Source of the DNA: Chryseobacterium sp. ON_d1
Lineage (GTDB): Bacteria > Bacteroidota > Bacteroidia > Flavobacteriales > Weeksellaceae
Direction of reading: 5' to 3'
DNA: 64,000 nucleotides
Assembly: GCF_006829085.1 (NCBI RefSeq)
Contig: NZ_BJTC01000012.1
Coordinates: forward strand, 126,008 to 190,007
The position numbers were made by a program, and so were the translations under genes. The notes below the pieces were generated by a model, which worked only from the letters and a program-made list of their open reading frames with translations, had not been told where the DNA came from and made no database searches. This document shows positions 53,701-62,281 of this stretch, one piece after another. The number at the start of each line of letters is the position of its first letter. Position 1 is the stretch's first letter.

Positions 53701-53904
53701 GTATTGGAATATGATTTTTCTTCTTTACTCAACCCAAGGGGTATGGTAAAAGGTTTCACCGCCAATATTTCGGCTTATAATCTGGCAATGTGGAAAAAAT
53801 CCAAGAACCTTTATTCTGATCCTGACTTCCAGGCCAAAACAGAAAATGATATTCAGGATCCATCCAGCAGATGGTTCGGAATCGGTTTTAATCTTAAGTT
53901 TTAA
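50764..53904 (+). CDS. SusC/RagA family TonB-linked outer-membrane protein (second)
   Basis: The protein has 1046 residues with a signal peptide at 1-19 (YFSAQ). It has the carboxypeptidase-regulatory domain (about 20-95, INITGNVKSENGSSVSGVNITDKNTG), the KQIEGVVITALG TonB-box region, the plug (FTLRGNSNLVFVIDGVIVEKE, VLKGATASALYGSRGRYGAILITTKN) and a barrel ending FGIGFNLKF. It is therefore a complete SusC, unlike the first one in this window. It pairs with the SusD-type gene 20 bases downstream. Ligand unknown; the operon is followed by a phospholipase C gene. Confidence 0.95.
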   Translation: MKKTLATFAVFLLPLYFSAQEINITGNVKSENGSSVSGVNITDKNTGKTATTDENGNFTISANPKDILEFFAPDFSVYTVEVSSRRQYSVVLKKSNEKQIEGVVITALGIAKKKEKIGYSTQEVGTKQFETITTPSIGNLFSGQVAGLNVSNPTGMQQAPQFTLRGNSNLVFVIDGVIVEKEVFQNLDPNNIENINVLKGATASALYGSRGRYGAILITTKNAKKKGFSVEFSQNTMITAGFTNLPKTQTEYGNGSHGKYEFWDGADGGVNDGDMIWGPKFVPGLQIAQWNSPIRDKITGQVVPWYGAVTGTQYDDKSRYERVPIDWKYHDNLSTFLKPAVINNNNFAISYRNNKDVYRFSGNFMNYDDRVPNSYLQKYGINFSSENHLGNKLIFDTKFNFNQAFTPNIPNYDYNPSGHMYTILIWMGGDVDGKALKNHMWIPGKEGRAQANWNYAWYNNPWFGAEYYKNQNRTNIINAQTGLEYKATQDLSVKGKISLVENHSKTEVLSPYSYFNYSAPRSGGYILKDNKTWNLNYDVLATYKKKISENFDFTINAGGSAFYYKNNNNERSTDGLKIPEVYTFENSIGALKNYTYLKEKLIYSAYSTIDIGLYNAFFINISGRNDWSSTLPKANRSYFYPSASISAVISNLVKMPESINMLKLSASWAKVAYDFQPYSIRNYYLNNQGITFNGNPTYYYPTTLNVENSLKPEQTKSYELGLSAGFLNNRITLDATYFRTLDYNNILQFPAAESSGFTSQYVNGNEYTTKGFEITLGLVPVKTADFSWKTLINWSTYEQKLTSIYDNMPNYKNIKLGERMDSYYDYTWQKSPDGKVILDANTGMPTRANAPTNLGHFNPDWTFGFNNTFKYKKFTLNIGIDGSIGGVMRSQVVEKMWWGGKHPNSIAYRDLEYANPGTYYFVPDGVNYNPATGVYTPHTKAISFQDWAQNYPYQARVTQDESEEFANVFDRTFVKLRSVVLEYDFSSLLNPRGMVKGFTANISAYNLAMWKKSKNLYSDPDFQAKTENDIQDPSSRWFGIGFNLKF

Positions 53905-53924
53905 CTAATAAGTACATCAAAACA

Positions 53925-55445
53925 ATGAAAAATACAATAAATCATATAAAAGGGCAAAAAGGTAAAACAGCAAAATGGCTGATGAGGTCTATAGTTGCTG
54001 CAGGGCTTCTGACATTGGCTTCATGTGAATCTAACCTTGATACCATCAACGAAAATCCTAATGACCAGGCCAGCATTGATCCTAAATTTCTTCTAACCTT
54101 TGTTGAAAAATATACATTCCAGGTAAATGGGGATAATATGTATGCTTCAAGAATGATGATTGGTACTGATGGTGAAAATTCATACCAGTATATGAAGTGG
54201 AATGATGCTTCTTTTGAAGTCTACACCAAAGGACTTCTGAATACAGGGAAAATGATGCAGGAAGCAGAGAAAAGAGGAAATAAAAATTATCTGGCCATCG
54301 GAAAATTCTTGAGAGCCTATCATTTCTTCAACATCAGCCTAAAAGTGGGAAGTGCTCCCTATTCTGAAGCAGCCAAAGGTGAATCCGGGATCACACAGCC
54401 TAAATATGATACACAGGAAGCGATCATGGCCGGAATTTTATCAGAGTTGAAAGAAGCTAATGATCTTATTAATACCAGCGACAAAATTGAAGGGGATATT
54501 GTATACAACGGAGATGCCTTAAAGTGGAAAAAACTGATCAACTCCTTCCGTCTGAAAATTCTGATCACTTTATCTAAAAAAACAACGGTGGGAAGCTATA
54601 ACGTCGCTTCAGAATTTGCTTCAATTGCAGGAAGCCAGTCTCTTATGACCTCCATTGCAGATAACGGTGAGCTTAAGTTTGCTGATGCTGCAGACAGCAG
54701 GTACACGATGTTTAATAACAGCGGATACGGTTCCAGTTTATATATGGCAGATTATTTCATTAATATGTTCAAAGACAGGCATGACCCGCGTTTGTTCACT
54801 TTTGCTGCACAGACTACGGGAGCAAAAGAAGCCGGAAAAGCACTCACAGATTATACAGCATATAACGGCGGAAATCCTACTTCGCCTTATTCTGACAATG
54901 CAGCCCTGATCACTGCTAAAAATATTTCCAAAGTAAACGATCGTTTCTATAAAGATCCTACCAATGAGCCCGCTTCTGTATTAAGCTATTCAGAACTTGA
55001 GTTTATCCTGGCTGAAGCGGCAGCCCGAGGCTGGATTTCCGGATCTGCGAAAACACATTATGATAATGCGATCAAAGCTAGTTTCAGTTTTTATCAGACA
55101 TATGTAAAAAATCCGGGACAATATTTCTCAGGCTTTGATGTGAATCAATATCTTGCTACTCCTTTGGTCGTTTATAATGAAGCTGATCCTTTACAGACAC
55201 AGCTGGAAAAGATCATGACTCAAAAATATATGACCATGTTCCATCAGGCGCAATGGACCTCTTATTATGATTATTTAAGAACAGGATTCCCTAATTACCC
55301 ATTAAAATCTGGAGTTGCAGCTCCTTTCAGGTTCAGATATCCTCAGTCTGAATACAATTATAACAGCAGTAATTTAAAAGCGGCATTAGCTGCTCAATAT
55401 GGAGGAAATGACAATATCAACTCTAAACCCTGGTGGTTACAATAA
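53925..55445 (+). CDS. SusD-type outer-membrane lipoprotein (second)
   Basis: The protein has 506 residues. It has an unusually long N-terminus, then LTLASC with the lipidated Cys at residue 34. FLRAYHFFNISLKVGSAPYSEAAKGESG, ALKWKKLINSFRLKILITLSKK and SYSELEFILAEAAARGW are typical of the SusD-superfamily 2 group. It is the surface binding partner of the SusC encoded just upstream. Confidence 0.93.
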   Translation: MKNTINHIKGQKGKTAKWLMRSIVAAGLLTLASCESNLDTINENPNDQASIDPKFLLTFVEKYTFQVNGDNMYASRMMIGTDGENSYQYMKWNDASFEVYTKGLLNTGKMMQEAEKRGNKNYLAIGKFLRAYHFFNISLKVGSAPYSEAAKGESGITQPKYDTQEAIMAGILSELKEANDLINTSDKIEGDIVYNGDALKWKKLINSFRLKILITLSKKTTVGSYNVASEFASIAGSQSLMTSIADNGELKFADAADSRYTMFNNSGYGSSLYMADYFINMFKDRHDPRLFTFAAQTTGAKEAGKALTDYTAYNGGNPTSPYSDNAALITAKNISKVNDRFYKDPTNEPASVLSYSELEFILAEAAARGWISGSAKTHYDNAIKASFSFYQTYVKNPGQYFSGFDVNQYLATPLVVYNEADPLQTQLEKIMTQKYMTMFHQAQWTSYYDYLRTGFPNYPLKSGVAAPFRFRYPQSEYNYNSSNLKAALAAQYGGNDNINSKPWWLQ

Positions 55446-55471
55446 AAATCTGATTATTTTTATATAAAAAC

Positions 55472-55515
55472 AAAGAAATCGCAGGAAAATCCTATTAACT
55501 TGCGGTTTCTTTCTT
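55472..55515 (+). terminator. Terminator of the second SusCD operon
   Basis: AAAGAAATCGCA and TGCGGTTTCTTT pair along twelve positions (one G-T). It lies between the SusD-type gene and the phospholipase C gene, so the latter may have its own promoter. Confidence 0.7.
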
Positions 55516-55528
55516 ATTACGATTGATT

Positions 55529-57874
55529 ATGAACAGAAGAGAATTTTTAGAGAAATCAAGCCTTTTATTAGCGGGACTCGGAACTTCAGGTGTTCTGCAC
55601 CCTTCCATTTTAAAAGCTTTAGCCATTGATCCGGCTGCCCAATCTACATTTTATGATGCAGAGCATATTGTGATCCTGATGCAGGAGAACCGTTCATTTG
55701 ATCACGCTTTTGGGGCTCTTAAAGGAGTAAGGGGCTTTTTGGATAAGAGGGCTTTTATAAAACAGGATGGACATTCCGTTTTCTTTCAAAAGAATGACGA
55801 AGGAAAATATGCCTCTCCTGCCCGTCTGGATTTAAGAAATACGAAATCTACCTGGATGAGTTCTCTGCCACATTCATGGGCAGATCAGCAAAAGGCTCTT
55901 AACAAAGGAAAATTTGACCAGTGGCTTCAGGCTAAAGCTTCAGGCAATAAAGATTATAAAAATATTCCGCTGACATTAGGTTATTACAACCGTGAGGACC
56001 TTCCGTTTTATTATCAGCTGGCTGATGCATTTACCATATTCGACCAGTATTTCTGTTCTTCCCTTACCGGAACAACTCCGAACAGACTATTCCTTTGGTC
56101 CGGAACATTAAGGGAACAGCAAAACGGAAAAGCCAAGGCTAACGTTGTGAATGAAAATATTGATTATGATAAAGCGAGACAGGCAAAATGGAAAACCTTC
56201 CCGGAGATTCTGGAGCAGCAGAATGTTTCGTGGAGAATTTATCAGAATGAAATCAGCCTTCCAAAAGGGATGTCCGGGGAACAGGAAGCCTGGCTGAGTA
56301 ATTTTACTGATAATCCGATAGAATGGTTTTCAAAATTCAATGTTAAGTTTTCAAAAGGATACTATGAAAACATCCCCAACATTATCACCTACCTTAAAAA
56401 GGAAATTGAAAAAAATCCTAACCAGAAAGAACGGCTGGAAGCTATGCTGGCTGAAGTTCAGGGAGACCAGGTGAAATACCATCCGGATAATTATTCAAAA
56501 CTTTCAGAAGAAGAGAAAAACCTTCACGAAAAAGCTTTCACCACCAATGTAAATGATCCTGATTACTGGAAACTGGAGATCGGAAAGGATGAAAACGGAG
56601 AAAGGCTGGTCGTTCCTAAAGGCGATGTATTATTCCAATTCCGTAAAGATGTAGAAGAGAAAAAACTTCCGCTGGTTTCCTGGCTGGTAGCACCCGAACA
56701 TTTTTCAGACCATCCGGGATCACCATGGTATGGAGCATGGTATATTTCCGAGGTTTTGAATATTTTGACCAAAGATCCTGAAACCTGGAAAAAAACAATA
56801 TTCATCATCAATTATGATGAAAATGACGGATACTTTGATCATGTACTGCCCTTCTCACCACCGGTAAATCCAAGCCAACCTGTTGATATGAATGGAAAAG
56901 AAGGTGTGGAATATGTAGACAAATCCCAGGAATATATGTCTGATCCTTCTTTAAAAAATTATGAAAAAATTGAAGGAACCGTGGGATTGGGCTACAGGGT
57001 ACCCATGATTATCGCATCACCATGGACAAAAGGCGGCTTTGTCAATTCCGAGGTATCAGATCATACTTCGGTACTGCAGTTCCTTGAAAAATTCATCATG
57101 AAAAAATTCAGCAAGAATGTTCATGTTGACAACATCAGTGACTGGAGAAGAGCAATATGCGGAGATCTCACATCAGCTTTCAATTCTTCCAGTGTAAAAG
57201 CTCCACAAATGGATTATCTGAATCAGAAAGACTATGCTAAAACCATCAATGCTGCCAAAAATAAACCGGTACCCAACCTGAAATGGTATTCTGAAAATGA
57301 GCTGAATGAAAATTTACTTGATATTCAGGAAAGAGGCTTGAAACCATCCAATCCGTTGCCGTATCATTTCCATGTCAATTTGGAAGGCGGTCATATAAAG
57401 ATGACCAATCTGAAAGAAAATGGAGTTCCTTTGCTCATCTATGACAGGACTCAGTTTGACCATAACAAGTACCATTTTTCATATGCCTTATATTCCAAAC
57501 AGACACTATCCCATGCTGTACATTCCGGAGCCTATGATTACGAAATTTTCGGTCCCAATGGTTTTTTCAGGAAATTTAAAGGAGATAATATTCCGGAAAC
57601 GGAGGTCATTTTGACAAATATTCCTTTAAAAAATCAGGTTGAACTGACCATCAGAGCTCATAAAAATAAAAATCTTTCCATAAGCCTGGAAGACCTTTAC
57701 AGAAAAACACAGAAGTCGATTTCGGTGCAAAAAACGGAAGAAAAAATCATTATCGATCTTGATAAATATAAGGGCTGGTATGATCTGAAATTAACGTTTA
57801 ATAATCATCTATGGCACTTTTCCGGAAGAATAGAAACTGGTAAAGTTTCTGTTTCTGATCCGCACTGGGCATAG
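55529..57874 (+). CDS. Phosphocholine-specific phospholipase C
   Basis: The protein has 781 residues from ATG 55529. The N-terminus MNRREFLEKSSLLLAGLG is a Tat signal with twin arginines at 3-4. The phosphoesterase domain begins EHIVILMQENRSFDHAFGALKGVRGF and includes a YDENDGYFDHVLPF motif and GYRVPMIIASPW, as in the PlcN/AcpA family. The C-terminal 150 residues form beta-sandwich domains (bacterial phospholipase C C-terminal type). It hydrolyses phosphatidylcholine or sphingomyelin to release phosphocholine. It lies downstream of a SusCD pair that may take up products. Confidence 0.93.
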   Translation: MNRREFLEKSSLLLAGLGTSGVLHPSILKALAIDPAAQSTFYDAEHIVILMQENRSFDHAFGALKGVRGFLDKRAFIKQDGHSVFFQKNDEGKYASPARLDLRNTKSTWMSSLPHSWADQQKALNKGKFDQWLQAKASGNKDYKNIPLTLGYYNREDLPFYYQLADAFTIFDQYFCSSLTGTTPNRLFLWSGTLREQQNGKAKANVVNENIDYDKARQAKWKTFPEILEQQNVSWRIYQNEISLPKGMSGEQEAWLSNFTDNPIEWFSKFNVKFSKGYYENIPNIITYLKKEIEKNPNQKERLEAMLAEVQGDQVKYHPDNYSKLSEEEKNLHEKAFTTNVNDPDYWKLEIGKDENGERLVVPKGDVLFQFRKDVEEKKLPLVSWLVAPEHFSDHPGSPWYGAWYISEVLNILTKDPETWKKTIFIINYDENDGYFDHVLPFSPPVNPSQPVDMNGKEGVEYVDKSQEYMSDPSLKNYEKIEGTVGLGYRVPMIIASPWTKGGFVNSEVSDHTSVLQFLEKFIMKKFSKNVHVDNISDWRRAICGDLTSAFNSSSVKAPQMDYLNQKDYAKTINAAKNKPVPNLKWYSENELNENLLDIQERGLKPSNPLPYHFHVNLEGGHIKMTNLKENGVPLLIYDRTQFDHNKYHFSYALYSKQTLSHAVHSGAYDYEIFGPNGFFRKFKGDNIPETEVILTNIPLKNQVELTIRAHKNKNLSISLEDLYRKTQKSISVQKTEEKIIIDLDKYKGWYDLKLTFNNHLWHFSGRIETGKVSVSDPHWA

Positions 57875-57894
57875 AAAAGGCTTATAATATCAAT

Positions 57895-57928
57895 AAAATC
57901 CCGTACAAAATCGTATGGGATTTTTTTT
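57895..57928 (+). terminator. Rho-independent terminator after phospholipase C
   Basis: AATCCCGTAC and GTATGGGATT pair with one G-T around AAAATC, followed by eight T. It isolates the phospholipase from the pilus-like cluster that follows. Confidence 0.85.
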
Positions 57929-58049
57929 GAGTTATTTTATAACTATAATGTATTACATATGATAAATAAGTATTTATAAAAAAAATATGGTACATTTTTT
58001 TCACAGTATGCTGAATTTTGTTATATTCACTTAACTAATTAACAGTGTC

Positions 58050-58628
58050 ATGAAAAAATTAAATTTAACTATTGCAGCGTCTTTATTTACGCTTGTTCTA
58101 TCCGGGAATCTGAGCGCACAGGATACCAATACAGACAACCACACAGTCACAGTTTCCATTCCTGAAGTGGCCCTGGTAGATATTGAGCCGGCTGCTACAA
58201 AAAACATTACGCTTGGATTTACAGCACCTACAGAAGCAGGGAACCCTATTATTCCTGCCGCAGCCAATACTACTTTATGGCTTAACTATTCTTCCATCAA
58301 ATCTGTTGCAGATCCTACCCGTAACGTGAGCGTAAAAATGAATGCGATCATCCCAGGTGTTGATATCCACGTAACGGCGGCTGCAGCTACAGGATCAGGA
58401 GCAGGAACATTAGGAACCTCTGCAGGTCTTCTGACCTTAAGTGCAGCTGACCAGACTATTATTTCCGGAATTGGAAGTGCTTATACAGGAAATGGGGCCA
58501 ATAACGGTCACAACCTGACCTATGCACTTGCAGCAGGAAGTGGTCCCGGAGGCGTAGCAGCGTATGCAGATTTACAGGCAACAGCCACTGTAGTTGCTAC
58601 CGTTACTTATACAATATCAGACAACTAG
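58050..58628 (+). CDS. Major subunit of a chaperone-usher-like system (candidate pilin)
   Basis: The protein has 192 residues and a signal peptide at 1-23 (NLSAQ). The mature 168 residues are all-beta, low in Lys, Gly/Ala/Thr rich, and contain no Cys. It has the segment VSIPEVALVDIEPA and ends ATVVATVTYTISDN, with alternating hydrophobic residues and a Tyr near the C-terminus, like the last strand of classical pilins. A paralog is encoded at 62278 with the shared motif ISGIGSAYTGNGANNGHNL. No T9SS sorting domain is present. First gene of the cluster, with a hairpin after it. Pilin role is inferred from context and shape. Confidence 0.6.
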   Translation: MKKLNLTIAASLFTLVLSGNLSAQDTNTDNHTVTVSIPEVALVDIEPAATKNITLGFTAPTEAGNPIIPAAANTTLWLNYSSIKSVADPTRNVSVKMNAIIPGVDIHVTAAAATGSGAGTLGTSAGLLTLSAADQTIISGIGSAYTGNGANNGHNLTYALAAGSGPGGVAAYADLQATATVVATVTYTISDN

Positions 58629-58665
58629 AACTTAAACAAAGATTCTATTTTCCAATTCAAAAAAA

Positions 58666-58700
58666 CAAGAAGAAGCTGTTATCAGTTTCTTCCTTGTCTT
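58666..58700 (+). terminator. Imperfect hairpin after the candidate major subunit gene
   Basis: CAAGAAGAAGCTG and CAGTTTCTTCCTTG pair with small bulges around TTAT. It lies between the first subunit gene and the chaperone-like gene. Chaperone-usher operons often have such a stem-loop that lowers downstream expression relative to the major pilin; whether it terminates fully is unknown. Confidence 0.5.
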
Positions 58701-58734
58701 GTATTATTAATAATTTAACTCCAAACTTTATATA

Positions 58735-59535
58735 ATGATAAAGCGTATTCTTCTTTTGGTCACCCTGATTTTGCAGTACAGCTTTTTACATGCGGGCATT
58801 GTGATTCTCAACGGGCTTACGCATTCTTACAAAATAGAAAACGGAAAGGTTTATAAAGGAAAAGTTGCCATTGAAAACACGAGCAGCAATCCTCAAAGCG
58901 TAAAATTATTTTTACAGGATTATACCTACCATGCTGATGGAACGATCTATTACTCAGCACTGCGTACGAATAAACGCAGTAACGGAGAGTGGCTGAAACT
59001 CAATACCAATCTGGTTACTCTTAAAGGCAAAGAAAAGACCGAGGTATTTTATGAAATCACAGTTCCCAATCAGGTAACAGATCCGGGAAGCTATTGGAGT
59101 GTTATCATGGTAGAACCTGTAGAGGAGATAAAACCTAGTGACAATAAGCCGGGAGTGAGTATCACTTCTGTTATACGGTATGCAATTCAGGTGATAACAG
59201 ACTTTGATACGGAAAAGGCTAAACCAGACCTTAAGTTTGAAAGTGTAAAAGTAGAAAAACAGGAGGGAAAAAAAATGGTAAAAATCGCGATTGCCAATAA
59301 TGGCAATCTGTACTGTAAACCGACTGCAGCCATTGAAATCTATAATCGCAAAACAGGTGAAAAAGTGGGAACATACTCCAGTTTAACAATGGGGCTCTTG
59401 CCGGATACCTCCAAAACATTTTACATTGATATCAATGCAGTCCCCCCGGATACATACAGAGCTGCCATCATAGCTACGGATGAAGAAGAGAATGCATTTG
59501 CACTCAATGTGGAATTAGATGTAAAAAATGATTAG
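58735..59535 (+). CDS. PapD-like periplasmic chaperone (candidate)
   Basis: The protein has 266 residues with a signal peptide at 1-20 (FLHAG). It looks like a two-Ig-domain chaperone: GKVAIENTSSNPQSVKLFLQDY is the first-domain strand pair, LVTLKGKEKTEVFYEITVPN then DPGSYWSVIMVEPVEE matches the usual pilus chaperone order (hydrophobic strand, then a YW-type motif), and SVIRYAIQVIT is close to the family RIKLFYRP region. The C-terminal domain (about 160-266) is a second Ig-like fold. The gene overlaps the next by eight bases. Role is inferred by homology of shape and neighbours. Confidence 0.6.
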   Translation: MIKRILLLVTLILQYSFLHAGIVILNGLTHSYKIENGKVYKGKVAIENTSSNPQSVKLFLQDYTYHADGTIYYSALRTNKRSNGEWLKLNTNLVTLKGKEKTEVFYEITVPNQVTDPGSYWSVIMVEPVEEIKPSDNKPGVSITSVIRYAIQVITDFDTEKAKPDLKFESVKVEKQEGKKMVKIAIANNGNLYCKPTAAIEIYNRKTGEKVGTYSSLTMGLLPDTSKTFYIDINAVPPDTYRAAIIATDEEENAFALNVELDVKND

Positions 59536-62281
59536 AACTTGGACATTATTTATTATCATATTATTATTCCCGGTATTTATTTTTTCTCAACAGCAATCCA
59601 ACCGATTGATCAGTAAAAAAGATAGTTTAATGCCGGGGATGTCCACCTCTATTCCCTTTGCATTAGAAAATAATTCAGCTGAAAGTAAGACCTATACTAT
59701 TTCAGTATCTACATCAATCCCGTCTATTAAACCTATTTTAGCCAAAGGAGAATTTCAGATGGCTCCTTATGAAACATCTGCTTATCTGGTACCATTGCGT
59801 ATAGGAGCAGAAACCGGGCAAGGTAATTACTCTGTGACTTTGAATATCACCGATCGAAGCAACGGAATATCCTTTACCAAAACTTCAGAAATCACGGTTT
59901 CCGGAAACAGCAGTCTTTTGGTTACAGTTTTAAACGCACCGGAGTTTATAAGAGCCGGAGAAACGATCCGGGCTTCTTTTCTTTTAAAAAATAATGGTAA
60001 TATAACTGAAAATATTGTACTGGAAAGTAAAAATGCAATTCTTGATAATGAGTCATCACTGATATTGGGGCCTAATGAATCAAAAATTATTACCATCCAC
60101 AAATTAACAAGTCCTGAACTCGCTCAAAATGAATTTCAGAATCTCAATCTTTCGATACACCTGAAGAATAAACCCAAGGAAAATCAGGATGTCTATGCAA
60201 GTACTCAGGTTATATCAGTAAAGCCCTCTGAAAATGACATTTATCACAGGCTGCCTGTTGCTTTCTCGTTATCTTTTATTGGGATGCAGAATATGGGAGT
60301 TTATCACGATGGCTTCCAGGGGGAAATCTATGGCAAAGGAGCGCTTGATAAAGACAATAAAAATCAGATTGAATTCAGGGCCGTAACACACAATCCTGTA
60401 GAGCTTAACACTTTTACTCAATATGAGGAATATTTTGTGAATTATAAACGGGATCGTTTTTTTCTTCATCTTGGAGATAAAACCTATTCATCATCATATC
60501 TCACAGAATTTGCAAGATATGGACGGGGGGCAGAAATCCGGTATGATCTTAATAAAGTGAGCTTTGGCGGATTCTATAATCATCCCAGATTTTTCAGAGA
60601 TATAAAAGATGAATTTAATATCTATTCAACGTTTAAGATCCGGAAAGAATCTGAAATTTCTGCAGGATATCTCTACAAAACTCCGAGAAAGGAAGAAATC
60701 AGATATGGAGATGTAAGGCTAGACTCAGATGCCCACCTCCCTTATACCAAAGGAAAATTCAAAATTTCAAATAGCATTACTCTTTCCGGAGAACTGGCAT
60801 ACAGCACGACACAGAAAACAGATGGAACAGCTTATTTATTGCAGGCTGAAGCCGTTTTTAAAAGGCTGAACGGAAGCTTAATGTACATGAGAGCCAGCCC
60901 TGATTTTGCCGGATATTTTACCAATACCAATACCTTTAACGGTAATATTTATTATAATATCACAAAAAAAATCAGTGTCTTTGCCAACTATATGCAGGAT
61001 GCCAAAAACTTCCAAAGAGATACCCTGTTACTGGCTGCACCTTACAGAAAGTATTTTCAGTACGGTGTACAGTATAAGTATCTGCCCAGTGGTTTTATCA
61101 TTCTTAATAATGGCTATCAAACCTATAAAGACCGTTTAGAACCTAAACAGTTTGATTATTATGAACGTTATTTCAAGGTGAGCGTTAATCAGCAGATTGG
61201 AGTTTTTCAGATAAATCTGGATGGACAGTTTGGAAAAACGGACAATTATCTGACCGGATTCACTGGAAATTCAAGTTTTTATTCTGCCAACCTTTCATTT
61301 CAAAAATTCAGAACATCTTTTAACATCTTCGGAAGTTATGCCATCAGCTCAAGATATCAGCTTCAGAATCAGAAAAACCTTTATTATGGAGCAAGGATAT
61401 TTAGCCAGTTCTCTGATAAGACCAGTCTAAGCATTTTTTATCAGAACAATTATATGCCTGAGGAATATTTTAAGGACAGAAATCTTTTTGAACTCCTTTT
61501 TCACCAGCGGCTATTTCCCGGAAATGAACTTGATCTTTCCGGAAGATATTCATTACAGAGAGGAGAAATTGGGGATAAAGACTTTATATTCTCCATGCGT
61601 TATACCTGGCGCCCCAACATTCCGGTACAGAAAATTGCTGACTATGTTTCACTATCGGGTAATATCGGGAACTTAGGTATAAAAAAAACAGAAGGAATCA
61701 GATTAATGCTTGGGAGTTATCTGTCTGTAACGGATAAGGATGGAAATTATGTATTTAAAAATGTTATTCCAGGTAATTATTTCCTTGAAATAGACCGTTC
61801 AACAACAGAAATCAATGATATACCGACTCACACCTTTCCTACAGCCCTTTCTTTGATCAACAAAGAGAATATTTTTAATTTCGGATTAACAGCAGCAGCA
61901 AGTGTTCAGGGACACGTCAGATTCTTAGAAACTGGGGAGGAAGATCAATCAGATTTTGGGCAGATACAATCTGTAAAAGGAAAAAGTAAAAAAGAAAGTA
62001 TCATTGTTGAAGCCACCAATAATGATCAGACTTTTCGCAAGGTATGTTTCATAGGGGAAGATTTTGATTTCACTTATCTCAGGCCCGGAGACTGGACCGT
62101 TAAGGTTTACCGCAACGGATTGGATAAGCGCTATAAAATCTCAACAGACAAATTTCTGTTTACTTTAAAGCCCTTAGAAACAAAGAAGCTAACTGTCAAC
62201 GTTGTAAAACATCAGATAGAAATCAAATATCAACAGGAATCCTTGAAAGTAGGGTATAATGAAATAAAAAAGAAGAAATGA
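59528..62281 (+). CDS. Usher-like outer-membrane barrel with Ig-like and carboxypeptidase-regulatory domains
   Basis: The protein has 917 residues with a signal peptide at 1-20. Two Ig-like domains at about 25-120 (NNSAESKTYTISVSTS) and 125-235 (LLVTVLNAPEFIRAGETI) resemble the COG1470 type. A long beta-barrel region (about 240-700) has many alternating aromatic strands (YFVNYKRDRFFLHLG, FNIFGSYAISS). A carboxypeptidase-regulatory/SdrD-like domain follows (about 715-780, VTDKDGNYVFKNVIPGNYFLEI), then a last beta domain (about 790-895). The layout mirrors an usher: periplasmic domain, barrel, C-terminal plug-like domains. It overlaps both neighbours (eight and four bases), so the operon is tightly coupled. 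Confidence 0.6.
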   Translation: MIRTWTLFIIILLFPVFIFSQQQSNRLISKKDSLMPGMSTSIPFALENNSAESKTYTISVSTSIPSIKPILAKGEFQMAPYETSAYLVPLRIGAETGQGNYSVTLNITDRSNGISFTKTSEITVSGNSSLLVTVLNAPEFIRAGETIRASFLLKNNGNITENIVLESKNAILDNESSLILGPNESKIITIHKLTSPELAQNEFQNLNLSIHLKNKPKENQDVYASTQVISVKPSENDIYHRLPVAFSLSFIGMQNMGVYHDGFQGEIYGKGALDKDNKNQIEFRAVTHNPVELNTFTQYEEYFVNYKRDRFFLHLGDKTYSSSYLTEFARYGRGAEIRYDLNKVSFGGFYNHPRFFRDIKDEFNIYSTFKIRKESEISAGYLYKTPRKEEIRYGDVRLDSDAHLPYTKGKFKISNSITLSGELAYSTTQKTDGTAYLLQAEAVFKRLNGSLMYMRASPDFAGYFTNTNTFNGNIYYNITKKISVFANYMQDAKNFQRDTLLLAAPYRKYFQYGVQYKYLPSGFIILNNGYQTYKDRLEPKQFDYYERYFKVSVNQQIGVFQINLDGQFGKTDNYLTGFTGNSSFYSANLSFQKFRTSFNIFGSYAISSRYQLQNQKNLYYGARIFSQFSDKTSLSIFYQNNYMPEEYFKDRNLFELLFHQRLFPGNELDLSGRYSLQRGEIGDKDFIFSMRYTWRPNIPVQKIADYVSLSGNIGNLGIKKTEGIRLMLGSYLSVTDKDGNYVFKNVIPGNYFLEIDRSTTEINDIPTHTFPTALSLINKENIFNFGLTAAASVQGHVRFLETGEEDQSDFGQIQSVKGKSKKESIIVEATNNDQTFRKVCFIGEDFDFTYLRPGDWTVKVYRNGLDKRYKISTDKFLFTLKPLETKKLTVNVVKHQIEIKYQQESLKVGYNEIKKKK

